From Leptospira ognonensis (GTDB lineage Bacteria > Spirochaetota > Leptospiria > Leptospirales > Leptospiraceae): a DNA stretch of 64,000 nucleotides. The translations under genes and the position numbers were made by a program. The stretch is from contig NZ_RQGD01000025.1 of NCBI RefSeq assembly GCF_004770745.1, positions 1 through 64,000 on the forward strand, read 5' to 3'. The notes under the pieces are model-generated. The model was not told the DNA's origin. It searched no databases and saw only the letters and a list, made by a program, of their open reading frames with translations. Shown here in pieces: positions 1-7,649 of the stretch. How positions within the stretch are numbered: the stretch's first letter is position 1; each line of letters opens with the position of its first letter.

Positions 1-38
1 CAGCCAAGTGATACTAATCGCTCGATTGGCTTGACCAT
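1..38 (+). rRNA. rrl: 23S ribosomal RNA, 3' end (partial)
   Basis: The first 38 bases match the conserved 3' terminus of bacterial 23S rRNA: an ACTAAT block, then a short variable stretch, then GGCTTGACC (compare ACTAAT...GGCTTAACC in E. coli). Only the last few dozen bases are inside the window, so the gene runs in from the left on the plus strand. No 5S rRNA or tRNA follows in the next 1.4 kb. That fits Leptospira, where the rRNA genes are scattered. The exact mature end is estimated by comparison and could differ by a few bases. Confidence 0.85.
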
Positions 39-132
39 ATTACAATTTGCATGTTTTCGAACGTGCAAGTCAGGAAGTGAGTCTCTCTTGAAAGTTTATT
101 ATCTTTTACGTATGTCGTATACGATGTTGGGA

Positions 133-160
133 AGCCATCCTTCTATAGGATGGCTTTTTT
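133..160 (+). terminator. T1: rho-independent terminator of the 23S gene
   Basis: Perfect 9-bp stem (AGCCATCCT, 133-141, with AGGATGGCT, 147-155), a 5-base loop TCTAT and a run of six T. It lies about 95 bases after the 23S end and is the natural terminator of the rRNA transcript. It is also the first of five terminator hairpins that alternate with four structured repeats up to position 1092. Confidence 0.85.
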
Positions 161-204
161 ATTATGTAACCAATGTTTATCTACGAGGAGTGACGGCTGG
201 CGCA

Positions 205-288
205 GTGTTCCCCGAACGTAAGCGAAGCCACGATGGCGTAGCGCCCGAATCGGGACAGGACGTCCCGTGAGGGATAGTTGGGGAACAT
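205..288 (+). repeat. Structured repeat element E1 (type A)
   Basis: Outer stem 205-213 with 280-288 (GTGTTCCCC/GGGGAACAT, 9 pairs with one G-T). Inner stem CGGGAC (251-256) with GTCCCG (262-267), loop of 5. Between them lie the heptamers GCGAAGC (222-228) and GCGTAGC (236-242). The second also sits inside a GGCG-TAG-CGCC hairpin. A downstream alternative pairing (AGTTGG with CCGACT, about 300-306) could compete with the 3' arm of the outer stem. Confidence 0.7.
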
Positions 289-361
289 GAAGCTTTGTGC
301 TCCGACTGGCCATCCCATACATTTGATACACTGTCGTATATAGATTGTTAGAAGAGTAAGA

Positions 362-390
362 AGCTCGTGTCGTAAGATGCGGGCTTTTTT
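362..390 (+). terminator. T2: terminator hairpin in the array
   Basis: Ten-pair stem 362-371 with 376-385 (AGCTCGTGTC and GATGCGGGCT, three G-T wobbles), GTAA loop and a run of six T. Its sequence differs from T1 but its position relative to the next element is the same. Confidence 0.7.
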
Positions 391-434
391 ATTTTGTAAC
401 CAATGTTGGTATTCGATCTGTAACGGAATGCGGA

Positions 435-519
435 ATGTCTTTCTATCGGAGGCGGAGCAGGATTGCGTAGCTCGCGAATCGTGACAGGGATGTCACGTGA
501 GCAGGAGTTAGGAAGACAT
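435..519 (+). repeat. Structured repeat element E2 (type B)
   Basis: Outer stem 435-444 with 510-519 (ATGTCTTTCT/AGGAAGACAT, 10 pairs with one T-G). Inner stem CGTGAC (480-485) with GTCACG (492-497), loop of 6. Heptamers GCGGAGC (452-458) and GCGTAGC (465-471). Relative to E1 both stems have changed on both sides and still pair. Confidence 0.7.
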
Positions 520-636
520 GGAGCCTAACACGGACGTCCCGTGAGGGAAAGTCGGGGAACATGGAGCACTGTGCTCCGACTGGCAATCCCATACATTTGT
601 TACTCCGTCGTATATAGATTGTTAGAAGAGTGAGAG

Positions 637-664
637 GCTCGTATCTTAGGATGCGGGCTTTTTT
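637..664 (+). terminator. T3: terminator hairpin in the array
   Basis: Stem of about nine pairs between 637-645 and 650-658 (GCTCGTATC and GATGCGGGC) with wobbles, then six T. It is the duplicate of T2 at an offset of 274. Confidence 0.7.
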
Positions 665-708
665 ATTTGGTAACCAATGCTGGTAATCGATCGGTAACGG
701 CTGGCGGA

Positions 709-793
709 ATGTCTTTTTAGCGGAGGCGGAGCAGGATTGCGGAGCTCGTGAATCGTGACACGGAGGTCACGTGAACAGGAGCTAAGAAGACAT
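709..793 (+). repeat. Structured repeat element E3 (type B')
   Basis: The longest outer stem of the four: 709-721 with 781-793 (ATGTCTTTTTAGC/GCTAAGAAGACAT), 13 pairs with a single G-T. Inner stem CGTGAC (754-759) with GTCACG (766-771), loop of 6. Heptamers GCGGAGC at 726-732 and 739-745. Several of the extra outer pairs relative to E2 come from matched changes on both arms. Confidence 0.7.
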
Positions 794-881
794 GTAGCCC
801 AGGCTTTCCCTCGTTCTAGGATGGGGAGGCATTTGTGGAGATAGACCATGGAAAAGAAGATGTCGTATATAAAAGTTGGGA

Positions 882-909
882 AGCCATCCTGTTATAGGAT
901 GGCTTTTTT
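882..909 (+). terminator. T4: terminator hairpin in the array
   Basis: Same 9-bp stem as T1 (AGCCATCCT 882-890, AGGATGGCT 896-904) with a different loop (GTTAT) and a six-T run. It is the exact counterpart of T1 at an offset of 749. Confidence 0.75.
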
Positions 910-953
910 ATTTTGTAACAGATGTCAGTCTAGGAAGAGTAACGGCTGGCGGA

Positions 954-1038
954 ATGTTTCCCGAACGTAAGCGAAGCCACGAGGGCGTAGCGCCCGAATC
1001 GGGACACGGACGTCCCGTGAGGGAAAGTTGGGGAACAT
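954..1038 (+). repeat. Structured repeat element E4 (type A')
   Basis: Outer stem 954-962 with 1030-1038 (ATGTTTCCC/GGGGAACAT, 9 pairs with one T-G). Inner stem CGGGAC (1000-1005) with GTCCCG (1012-1017), loop of 6. Heptamers GCGAAGC (971-977) and GCGTAGC (985-991), the latter inside a perfect GGGCG-TAG-CGCCC hairpin. Confidence 0.7.
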
Positions 1039-1062
1039 GAAGCACTGTTAGAAGAGTGAGAA

Positions 1063-1092
1063 GCCTTACGCCAAACGATGTGAGGCATTTTT
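1063..1092 (+). terminator. T5: last terminator hairpin of the array
   Basis: GCCTTACG (1063-1070) pairs with the stretch ending TGAGGC (1081-1086), with wobbles, followed by a T-rich tail. It has its own sequence type and closes the array. No element follows it. Confidence 0.55.
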
Positions 1093-1424
1093 ATTCGGTA
1101 TGAATGTTGTTTTAAGAGGACTCATCGATCATCTACTAAATTTAATCTTACGCGACTAGGACAAAAGGTTCTCAACAGAAAGACGCAACTTGATAAAAAA
1201 TGCAATAAATCCTTAACGAGTGGTAATAATATTAGATTCGAATCATCATCGAATATTTTTGGGAGGATTTGAAGAAAGCAACCTGTTATATTGATGATAG
1301 TAAATTCTTTTAAGACTGAAAAAGTTGAATCTTCTTTGCAAAAGACCAGGCTACAATTTTAATCAGCGAAAATCTTTATATAAAAAGTTTGCATCACATG
1401 GTAATGCATGATTGTTACGGCAGA
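1093..1424. other. Non-coding stretch after the array
   Basis: About 330 bases of AT-rich sequence between the array and the stop codon of the minus-strand lipoprotein. I see no RNA gene, reading frame or clear hairpin with a T-run that could end the lipoprotein transcript. Confidence 0.4.
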
Positions 1425-4400
1425 TTATCTCGCGATATTAATATGATAGAACATCGTATCTGTTGATTGTGCAGTGATGATCGCTGATGAAGTATCAGCA
1501 GTTTCATCGCCTGGCATAAAGGAATTCCAGTGATGGATGTAAATCCTTCCTAAATTGGAACTATAACCAGCGGCACCGAGGACTAAATCCACAGTTCCAT
1601 CTCCTGTGAGGTCAAGAGCCCCAACGGAGTATCCAAATCTGTCAGATGCACTTTCGCCAATTTTGAATCGATCTGCTGAACTTGCAGTTGTAAGTGGAAT
1701 TCCGCTTGCCCCAGAGGAATGGAAGACGTAGGCTCTACCTTTTCCAGAGCTATAACCATGGGCTCCTGCTAAAATATCCGCATAACCGTTACCATTCAAG
1801 TCTTGGCAGATTAAAGCGAATCCAAATTTATCGCTCGTTGCCTCTCCGGTAATTGTACGACTTGCAGAACTTGCTTGTGTGATTGTGATTCCAGACGAAC
1901 CCGAAGAATGAAATATATAGACACGACCTGTATTGGAATTGTATCCCGAGGCTCCGACAACTAAATCCGCATAACCATCAATATTGATATCTCCTACAGA
2001 AACAGCATCACCAAACCAATTCAATGTGGATTCTCCCGTGATGATTGTTGAGGCAGAGGCAGCCGACGTGGTTGTGATTCCAGATAAACCGGAAGCATGG
2101 AATACATAAACACTTCCCGTGTTCGAATTTCTTTCATTTGCACTAACCACAAGATCAATATATCCATCCCCGTTGATGTCACCAGAAGTTAAAGCATATC
2201 CAAACATGCCTGAACCAGATTCTCCAGAAATTGTAATCGATGCCGAGCTATAGCTAGAAATCGTGACGCCGGAACTTCCTGCTGAATTGAAAATATAAAC
2301 TCTTCCAGCTGAGGAAGAATGATTTCGTGCTCCTACAACTACATCAGAGTAGCCATCGCTATTTAAATCTGAAATGAATATCGAATAACCAAAGTTATTA
2401 TTTGTCGCCTCTCCCGAGATAATCTTGTCAGCAGAACTAGCACCCGTAACCGTTATTCCAGATGTGCCAGAGGAATAAAAAATGTAAATCTGACCTGTGT
2501 AACTGCTGGTTCTATAAGCTCCGACAGCAATGTCCGAATAACCGTCACCATTTATATCTCCCATACTAATACTGTAGCCAAATCGATTGACTACAGCTTG
2601 TCCCGTGATTGTGGTTGTGGCCGAGGATACATTCGTTGCCGTTATGCCCGAACCTCCCGTTGAGTGAAAAATATAGACTCGACCCGTATCGCTTGTATGT
2701 AGTCCAGATCCGATCACCAAATCAGAATAACCATCGCCGTTGATATCTCGATTGATTCCTTTTTTTACATTGATGGTTTTGATGATAGATTGGTTGGATG
2801 ATGCATCCTCACTTCTCACACTGATTGTATGAGAGGAACCTTCCTTCCATGAATTGGAACCAGATGGCAATTGAAACTTCCAGGAGGTGGTACCTGTTGC
2901 AAGAGTGTAGGAGCCAGAATCAATGGAGACTTCCACCTTTGAAACGGAAACATTATCAGTTGCCGTTCCGTAGAGAAATCCAGTTTCGACTGTAGACTTA
3001 TTGATCAAATTTCGAATGGTAACGGTAGGAATTGAGGTGTCAGGCGGAGGAGATGTGATTTGTGAAATCGTATTATAGATATTTTTGTTACCAGCTTCAT
3101 CTCGTATCACCAGATTGAAGTAGTAGGTTGTTGAGTCAGTCAATCCGGTAACATTGACACTTGTGATACCCGCAGAATAGGAGCCGACGGCCGAGCCATT
3201 TGTTTCCGCATTGCTTACCGAAGATAGATTGTTTGAAGTAGAGAAATATGCTAAATATTGTAAAGACCCTTGGGCAGTGATCGCATCTGATCCCGCGGTC
3301 CATGAAAGGGTTAAGCCAGAGGCCGTTACATTTGATACAAGAAGAGTTCCTGAATTTCCAACGTTTGGTGAAGCGCTATCGGCAAGTGTCGTCTGGGATT
3401 TCATAGTATACGCAGATTTGTTTCCAGCGGCATCCTTAACAATTACGTTATAATAATATGTCGTTGATGGAAGTAACGCAGTCGCATTTTTAGTCACAAT
3501 GCCTGCTGCATAGGATCCGATTGCGGTTCCGTTTGTCTCTATACTGGATACAGAGGACAGATTTGATGAATTGGACTGGTAAACTAAATAGGATAGGGCA
3601 TTCTGAGCGGTGACATTGTCTGTTGCTTGCGTCCAGTTTAGGGTCAGTGATGTGGCTGTGATGTTAGAAGTCGTCAATGTTCCAGAGCCACCAGCAACAG
3701 GTGAAGTTAGATCAGGTGCCGCAGTTGTCGCCTGGCTACGTGTCGTATAACTAGACTTATTGCCAGCTGTGTCTCGAATCATGACGTTAAAATAGTATGT
3801 CGTAGAGGCAGAGAGGCCAGTTATATTGAGGGATGAGATGGCGCTCGAATAACTACCGATAGCTGTTCCATTTGCCTCCATGCTGGCAACATTGCCAATA
3901 TTTGAGCTATTGGATCTGAATACTAAATATTCTAAGGTACTTTGAGATGTAATATTGTCTACTCCTTCTGTCCAGGAGAGCGTCATACTTGAGGAACTAA
4001 TACCAGAGACAGACAAAGTTCCACCACCACCGACGATCGGTGCCGTAGTATCTGGAGTGGCAGTAGTCAACTGATTAGCCATGGAATATGCTACTTTATT
4101 CCCGGAACCATCCTTGATGATGACATTAAAATAATAGCGGGTAGAAGGCGAGAGCCCTGTAAAATTAATCGTACTAATGGCAGTCGCATAACTTCCAAGA
4201 GCTAACCCATTACTTTCCATTTGACTTACACTACTGATATTTGCCGAAGTTGAAATATAAGCCAGATAAAGTAAAGACGTTGTCGGCGTTTGGGCATCCG
4301 TACCTTGTGTCCAAACGAGGCTTAGAGAAGTGGCACTGACATTTTGAAACGTAAGCGTGCCAGAGCTTCCAGGAATCGGAGCTGTTTGAACATCGAAGTT

Positions 4401-4562
4401 GGTAACACTGGTAGTTTCGTCGCTTATAGGAGATGTGGAGACGCCTCCAAATCCGAGGAGCAGACTTGCTAGCGCAGAACCGGAATTGTCTCCCGAAGAA
4501 GCTGGAGGAGTGCAGGTAAACAGGCAGAATACGAGAATAGAGTTGATTATTAGATTTCGCAT
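1425..4562 (-). CDS. Large surface lipoprotein with four fibronectin-like repeats and a seven-blade FG-GAP propeller
   Basis: A 1045-residue protein. The N-terminus is a lipoprotein signal with lipobox LFTC (Cys17), followed by a short Gly/Ser-rich linker. Residues about 68-500 hold four near-identical repeats of about 108 residues. Each begins GTL, has a core like LSWT, then TYYFNV and a DxAGNK motif, and resembles a fibronectin type III or similar beta-sandwich. A single Ig-like domain (about 505-600) follows. Residues about 605-1010 carry seven FG-GAP repeats of about 58 residues with DINGDGYSD-type calcium loops. Seven is the blade number of integrin-alpha beta-propellers. The last blades have weaker loops (DLNGNG, DLTGDG). 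The likely role is a calcium-stabilised cell-surface binding or adhesion protein, but the ligand is unknown. The repeats are also similar at the DNA level, so copy number may vary. The gene stands alone. Confidence 0.8.
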   Translation of the reverse strand: MRNLIINSILVFCLFTCTPPASSGDNSGSALASLLLGFGGVSTSPISDETTSVTNFDVQTAPIPGSSGTLTFQNVSATSLSLVWTQGTDAQTPTTSLLYLAYISTSANISSVSQMESNGLALGSYATAISTINFTGLSPSTRYYFNVIIKDGSGNKVAYSMANQLTTATPDTTAPIVGGGGTLSVSGISSSSMTLSWTEGVDNITSQSTLEYLVFRSNSSNIGNVASMEANGTAIGSYSSAISSLNITGLSASTTYYFNVMIRDTAGNKSSYTTRSQATTAAPDLTSPVAGGSGTLTTSNITATSLTLNWTQATDNVTAQNALSYLVYQSNSSNLSSVSSIETNGTAIGSYAAGIVTKNATALLPSTTYYYNVIVKDAAGNKSAYTMKSQTTLADSASPNVGNSGTLLVSNVTASGLTLSWTAGSDAITAQGSLQYLAYFSTSNNLSSVSNAETNGSAVGSYSAGITSVNVTGLTDSTTYYFNLVIRDEAGNKNIYNTISQITSPPPDTSIPTVTIRNLINKSTVETGFLYGTATDNVSVSKVEVSIDSGSYTLATGTTSWKFQLPSGSNSWKEGSSHTISVRSEDASSNQSIIKTINVKKGINRDINGDGYSDLVIGSGLHTSDTGRVYIFHSTGGSGITATNVSSATTTITGQAVVNRFGYSISMGDINGDGYSDIAVGAYRTSSYTGQIYIFYSSGTSGITVTGASSADKIISGEATNNNFGYSIFISDLNSDGYSDVVVGARNHSSSAGRVYIFNSAGSSGVTISSYSSASITISGESGSGMFGYALTSGDINGDGYIDLVVSANERNSNTGSVYVFHASGLSGITTTSAASASTIITGESTLNWFGDAVSVGDINIDGYADLVVGASGYNSNTGRVYIFHSSGSSGITITQASSASRTITGEATSDKFGFALICQDLNGNGYADILAGAHGYSSGKGRAYVFHSSGASGIPLTTASSADRFKIGESASDRFGYSVGALDLTGDGTVDLVLGAAGYSSNLGRIYIHHWNSFMPGDETADTSSAIITAQSTDTMFYHINIAR

Positions 4563-5661
4563 ATTCCAATCCTATTCTTTTGATATAAGTCGGCAAGGAA
4601 AAATGTTAAACTGACACCAGTTTCGTTCTAATTTGCAATGGATTTTAACAAATCGAAGTCGTAAATCTTTAAGATTCGAATCTCACTTAGCCCGGATTAT
4701 TTCGATACAAACAGGAATAAATTTACCGATTTAGGTGCTCATGCCAAATTGTCGGAGAATTTCCAGTTTTTTTTCGATTCAATATTTTTCCGTATAGCAG
4801 CTCTCTTCAGAAAATAGGATTACCTAGAACATGCTTATGATCGAATAAGCGGTCTTGAGAGTGTTTCTGGATGCCCAGCGCAAATTCGAGGAGGCTAAGA
4901 ATCCTTTCAGAGAAGCTTTTGATATGCCAGTTCGAATTACTTTCGTACATACAAAAATAAGAATGTTATGTAAAGTAAGTAACCTCGCCAGATGTTGTTT
5001 CTCTATGATTTACGTAACAGTTTGATCGCCAACGCTGGGGTGGCGATATGAGTAGATCCCGGATTTTCGACATTTATCGATGGTTCTCAAGCTTTATTCA
5101 TGTCATACTAAGTATTTACGAGTCTTACTTTGTATTAACCTCTGTTTTGACATCGGAAATTTCGCAAATTAATTATACCCATTATATTCGTAAAGACTCA
5201 CGAAAGGTCTTATTCACTACGTAACAAAAGTTTTTACTTTCTGATAAAAGGATATTGCTTCTAGGTTTCTATCCGTTTGAATTTTAACCTTATAGGAAGT
5301 TTGTAGCGTTTTTCAGAACTACACACCAAAAATCCAGGAGGATGCCTAATCCTACTCGCAATAGATTGCCCATTAGAGATAGCCAGTCGGCTTTAATGCG
5401 GCAATAAAGCAAACAGTCGTTACTATATAAAAATTAAATCTTGGATCAAAATTCATCGATCGGCATCCTTGATCTTTGATATGATTTTTGTATAGTGATT
5501 ATTTTTACATTGATTTGTATGTATATTCCAATGATTGTTAATTTGAATCCATCTATTAAATTTAAAATATTCATTTGTATGGAAAATTCATGATTACGAT
5601 TCTTTAAAATTTGTTTTAGAAAGTAAGATATCTAGTATCTTCATTCCACTAACATCTAAAT
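4563..5661. other. 1.1-kb region without recognisable genes
   Basis: AT-rich DNA with stops in all frames. The only structure I can point to is a 7-bp hairpin at 5025-5047 (ATCGCCA and TGGCGAT, loop of 9) without a T-run. The lipoprotein promoter should lie just above 4562. The rest may be decayed coding sequence, but no fragment of a known family could be recognised. Confidence 0.4.
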
Positions 5662-6153
5662 TTAATTTGAAGAGCGAATCGGATACTGATTCACGATTTG
5701 TTGGAAACCATCGGAAATTTTTAAACAATCAGCATTGCTAATGTGGAAGTCCAAAATCATTTGGCATGAATCAAAAAAACGAAGGTCAGGGAGAAGCGAT
5801 CGATCAAGTTCAATTCTTAGATTTTCCTTCGTTTGGTTCGAGTGCTCATCCAATTTATAAAAATAACATGTATTTTCCAAATTAAAAATCTGGGAACCAA
5901 CGGGAAGGGTTGGGAAACTTAAAAACCATTTTGAAAATTCTAAGCATTCCCACGTTAACAAAAAGGGAACTTTTTTCATATAAATTTGCTCTTCCATTCG
6001 AATTTCAATTTCAAAATTCAACCAATTGTCATCAAAATACGAATCATTTTCGCCTGGGAACTGATAGCCGATGGCTTTAAATTGGATCCATTGATTTTGT
6101 TCTTTGGATTGGAAGCGGACCATATAGAATATGATACGTAGTAGGTGGGACAA
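5662..6153 (-). CDS. WapI-family immunity-like protein
   Basis: A 163-residue protein. The N-terminal pattern (IQFKAIGYQFP, then D-DNWLNFEIEI), the middle LLTWE--EFSKWF and the stretch ENTCYFYKL fit the WapI family, cytoplasmic proteins that neutralise the tRNase toxin WapA or related polymorphic toxins. Family assignment rests on remembered motif order, not a search. The start appears to be TTG at 6153, because AGGTGA lies nine bases before it. The internal ATG at 6123 has no ribosome binding site. No toxin gene of the Rhs/WapA type is in the window, so this would be an orphan immunity gene. It is divergent from the next gene with only 55 bases between them. Confidence 0.55.
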   Translation of the reverse strand: MSHLLRIIFYMVRFQSKEQNQWIQFKAIGYQFPGENDSYFDDNWLNFEIEIRMEEQIYMKKVPFLLTWECLEFSKWFLSFPTLPVGSQIFNLENTCYFYKLDEHSNQTKENLRIELDRSLLPDLRFFDSCQMILDFHISNADCLKISDGFQQIVNQYPIRSSN

Positions 6154-6208
6154 AATAAAATTTCACCTATTTAGAAATTTGTCCTAGGTTCGATATAATC
6201 TTTAGCGT

Positions 6209-6820
6209 ATGAGAATCGACCGAAAGATAAATATAAAAGCGAAAGAAAAAGAATTGATCCGGCTCGATAGGGAACTTGCTAAAATCCGGGATGAAATCAG
6301 CACTTTGCCATTGATTGAATTGAAGAAGCCTATCTTCCACTCTTACGGATTGGTTTGGAATTTGAAATTGCAATCATCAAAATATAGGGATGCGTATTTG
6401 TATATTATCGATACTTACTCCAAAATCAAGCGTGTGAAGAATTTAAAAAAAAGCCACCAAATGGAACCAGAACCTATTGCTTTGCATAAAGGGGAATATC
6501 GATTGCTTTTGGCAAAATATCCTGATTCCATACGTTGGTTTCTTAAACGAAAAAACAAAATCAATGTAACCGAATATGTCTTCAATAAAGTGGACATTTT
6601 GGAAAAGAAAATTGTTAAAGTGATGATCACCCATAGAAGAGACATTGATCCAAATTTAGAAAGTCGAAAACGAGAGATTGAAGAGATTATTTATATAAAC
6701 AGAGATAATTCGGGGAAATTAGACAATTTATTTGGAAATCGGTATGAGTACGGCTCCGAATCCTATAAGATAAAATTGAAAACGATGGACCTGATACATC
6801 CGATCCATCTGGATTCGTAA
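6209..6820 (+). CDS. Hypothetical basic protein
   Basis: A 203-residue protein, rich in Lys/Arg, Ile and Tyr, with no signal peptide or membrane segment. Residues about 10-35 (KAKEKELIRLDRELAKIRDE) look like a short amphipathic or coiled-coil helix. I do not recognise the family. It starts with ATG and shares a 55-base divergent promoter region with the WapI-like gene. That placement leaves open a functional link to toxin defence, for which the sequence gives no direct support. Confidence 0.6.
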   Translation: MRIDRKINIKAKEKELIRLDRELAKIRDEISTLPLIELKKPIFHSYGLVWNLKLQSSKYRDAYLYIIDTYSKIKRVKNLKKSHQMEPEPIALHKGEYRLLLAKYPDSIRWFLKRKNKINVTEYVFNKVDILEKKIVKVMITHRRDIDPNLESRKREIEEIIYINRDNSGKLDNLFGNRYEYGSESYKIKLKTMDLIHPIHLDS

Positions 6821-6952
6821 TATCAATTTTCATTCCATTCTATCATTGCATTTAGAATCCGCTTTTCATAATTTTCATTTCTATCCTGAATATAAAAACG
6901 CAATTCACCAAACCTTAATTTCACTCTGCAACGGCTCTAGAGCCTAAGATTT

Positions 6953-7243
6953 TTACTGGTCCATTAAGGTAGGTTGAATCGCTTTATAAGGCACCTCACA
7001 TTCCCGTCTCTTTTTTGCGATTTTTATGCATTCGATCACAGTGAGATTTAACAGTGCTTCGTTATTTCCTTTTGAGTTGTCGGAAACGAGGGCGTTGAAG
7101 AAGACATTTCCTCCGCAAAGAGAATTGTCCCAATATTCTTGGTAGGCAGTTCTGCAACGACGTTTCTCAGTCGTGGGTACGGCAAAACAGGCAAGCAAAG
7201 AACAAATGAAAAATATAAGTAGGAAGGACAGATTTGTTTTCAT
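6953..7243 (-). CDS. Small putative lipoprotein
   Basis: A 96-residue protein with a typical lipoprotein signal (hydrophobic LSFLLIFFICSLLAC, lipobox LLAC, Cys at about position 19). The mature part of about 78 residues has four further cysteines (RRC, SLCGG, IECI, RECEV), which suggests two disulfides after export. The family is unknown. The gene stands alone, with about 130 non-coding bases downstream that contain no convincing terminator. Confidence 0.65.
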   Translation of the reverse strand: MKTNLSFLLIFFICSLLACFAVPTTEKRRCRTAYQEYWDNSLCGGNVFFNALVSDNSKGNNEALLNLTVIECIKIAKKRRECEVPYKAIQPTLMDQ

Positions 7244-7649
7244 TCTAAATCAACTCCCATAATAAAGATTCGCATGTCTCCTATTAGGAATCTTCTGTAG
7301 ACGTCTGTCAACTGTTAAGGCATAAGGATTTTTGGAAAAAACCTCCAACGGATCAATGCGTCAAAAGAACGATGAGGCAGGCATACAAACGGAACAAAAA
7401 ACATTCGTTAATCGAAAAATTTTATGAATTCCCCTTGCTAAATATTTGGGGATATGGATAGATGGTATCAGATTCAAAGTATTATCGTTTTTTTAACCAC
7501 TAGAGTAGTTTCCACTTTCTTGCATTCTGATCGCTTTCTTAAGTTTTCCCCTGCATTTTCGTAGAGTTTTTACCTAAAATCCCATTCGGGATAGTCGTTT
7601 TTAAACCATAAAATTTTAAGAGTCCAAAATAAAATTTTTAGGATATCAC
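7244..7649. other. 406-bp intergenic region with probable long leader of the RRM gene
   Basis: Divergent control region between the small lipoprotein and the RRM gene. It includes a small hairpin ATCCC-ATTC-GGGAT (about 7578-7591) followed shortly by GTTTTT, which could act as an attenuator. A Shine-Dalgarno-like AGGA sits seven bases before the RRM start. No other gene is visible. Confidence 0.35.

Larger units (their letters stand above)
113..1092 (+). repeat. Tandem array of alternating terminators and structured repeats (A-B-B-A order)
   Basis: The region reads T1-E1-T2-E2-T3-E3-T4-E4-T5, where T is a terminator hairpin and E an 84-85 base structured element. From the start of each terminator to the next element is 72-73 bases every time, and the spacer carries the shared words TTTTATT, GTAACCAATG and GTAACGG. 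Two kinds of unit are visible. A and A' (from 113 and from about 862) align at a constant offset of 749 with one indel. B and B' (258-531 and 532-805) align at exactly 274 with no indel over at least 262 bases. TGTCGTATA or a close variant precedes T1 to T4. No reading frame is conserved between copies, so the array is non-coding. Confidence 0.8.

Noticed and set aside
31..270. A reading frame of about 79 codons across the end of the 23S gene and the first repeat
   Set aside because: It begins inside the rRNA, runs through terminator T1 and is not conserved in the other copies of the repeat.
113..1092. CRISPR array
   Set aside because: Repeats are 84-85 bases and diverged, spacers are similar to one another rather than unique, and no cas gene is in the window.
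39..1424. 5S rRNA or tRNA behind the 23S gene
   Set aside because: No sequence with tRNA or 5S consensus was found; the region holds terminators and repeats only.
5342..5407. A 21-codon frame directly after a perfect AGGAGG
   Set aside because: The Shine-Dalgarno sequence abuts the ATG with no spacer, the peptide has no recognisable feature, and chance is likely in AT-rich non-coding DNA.
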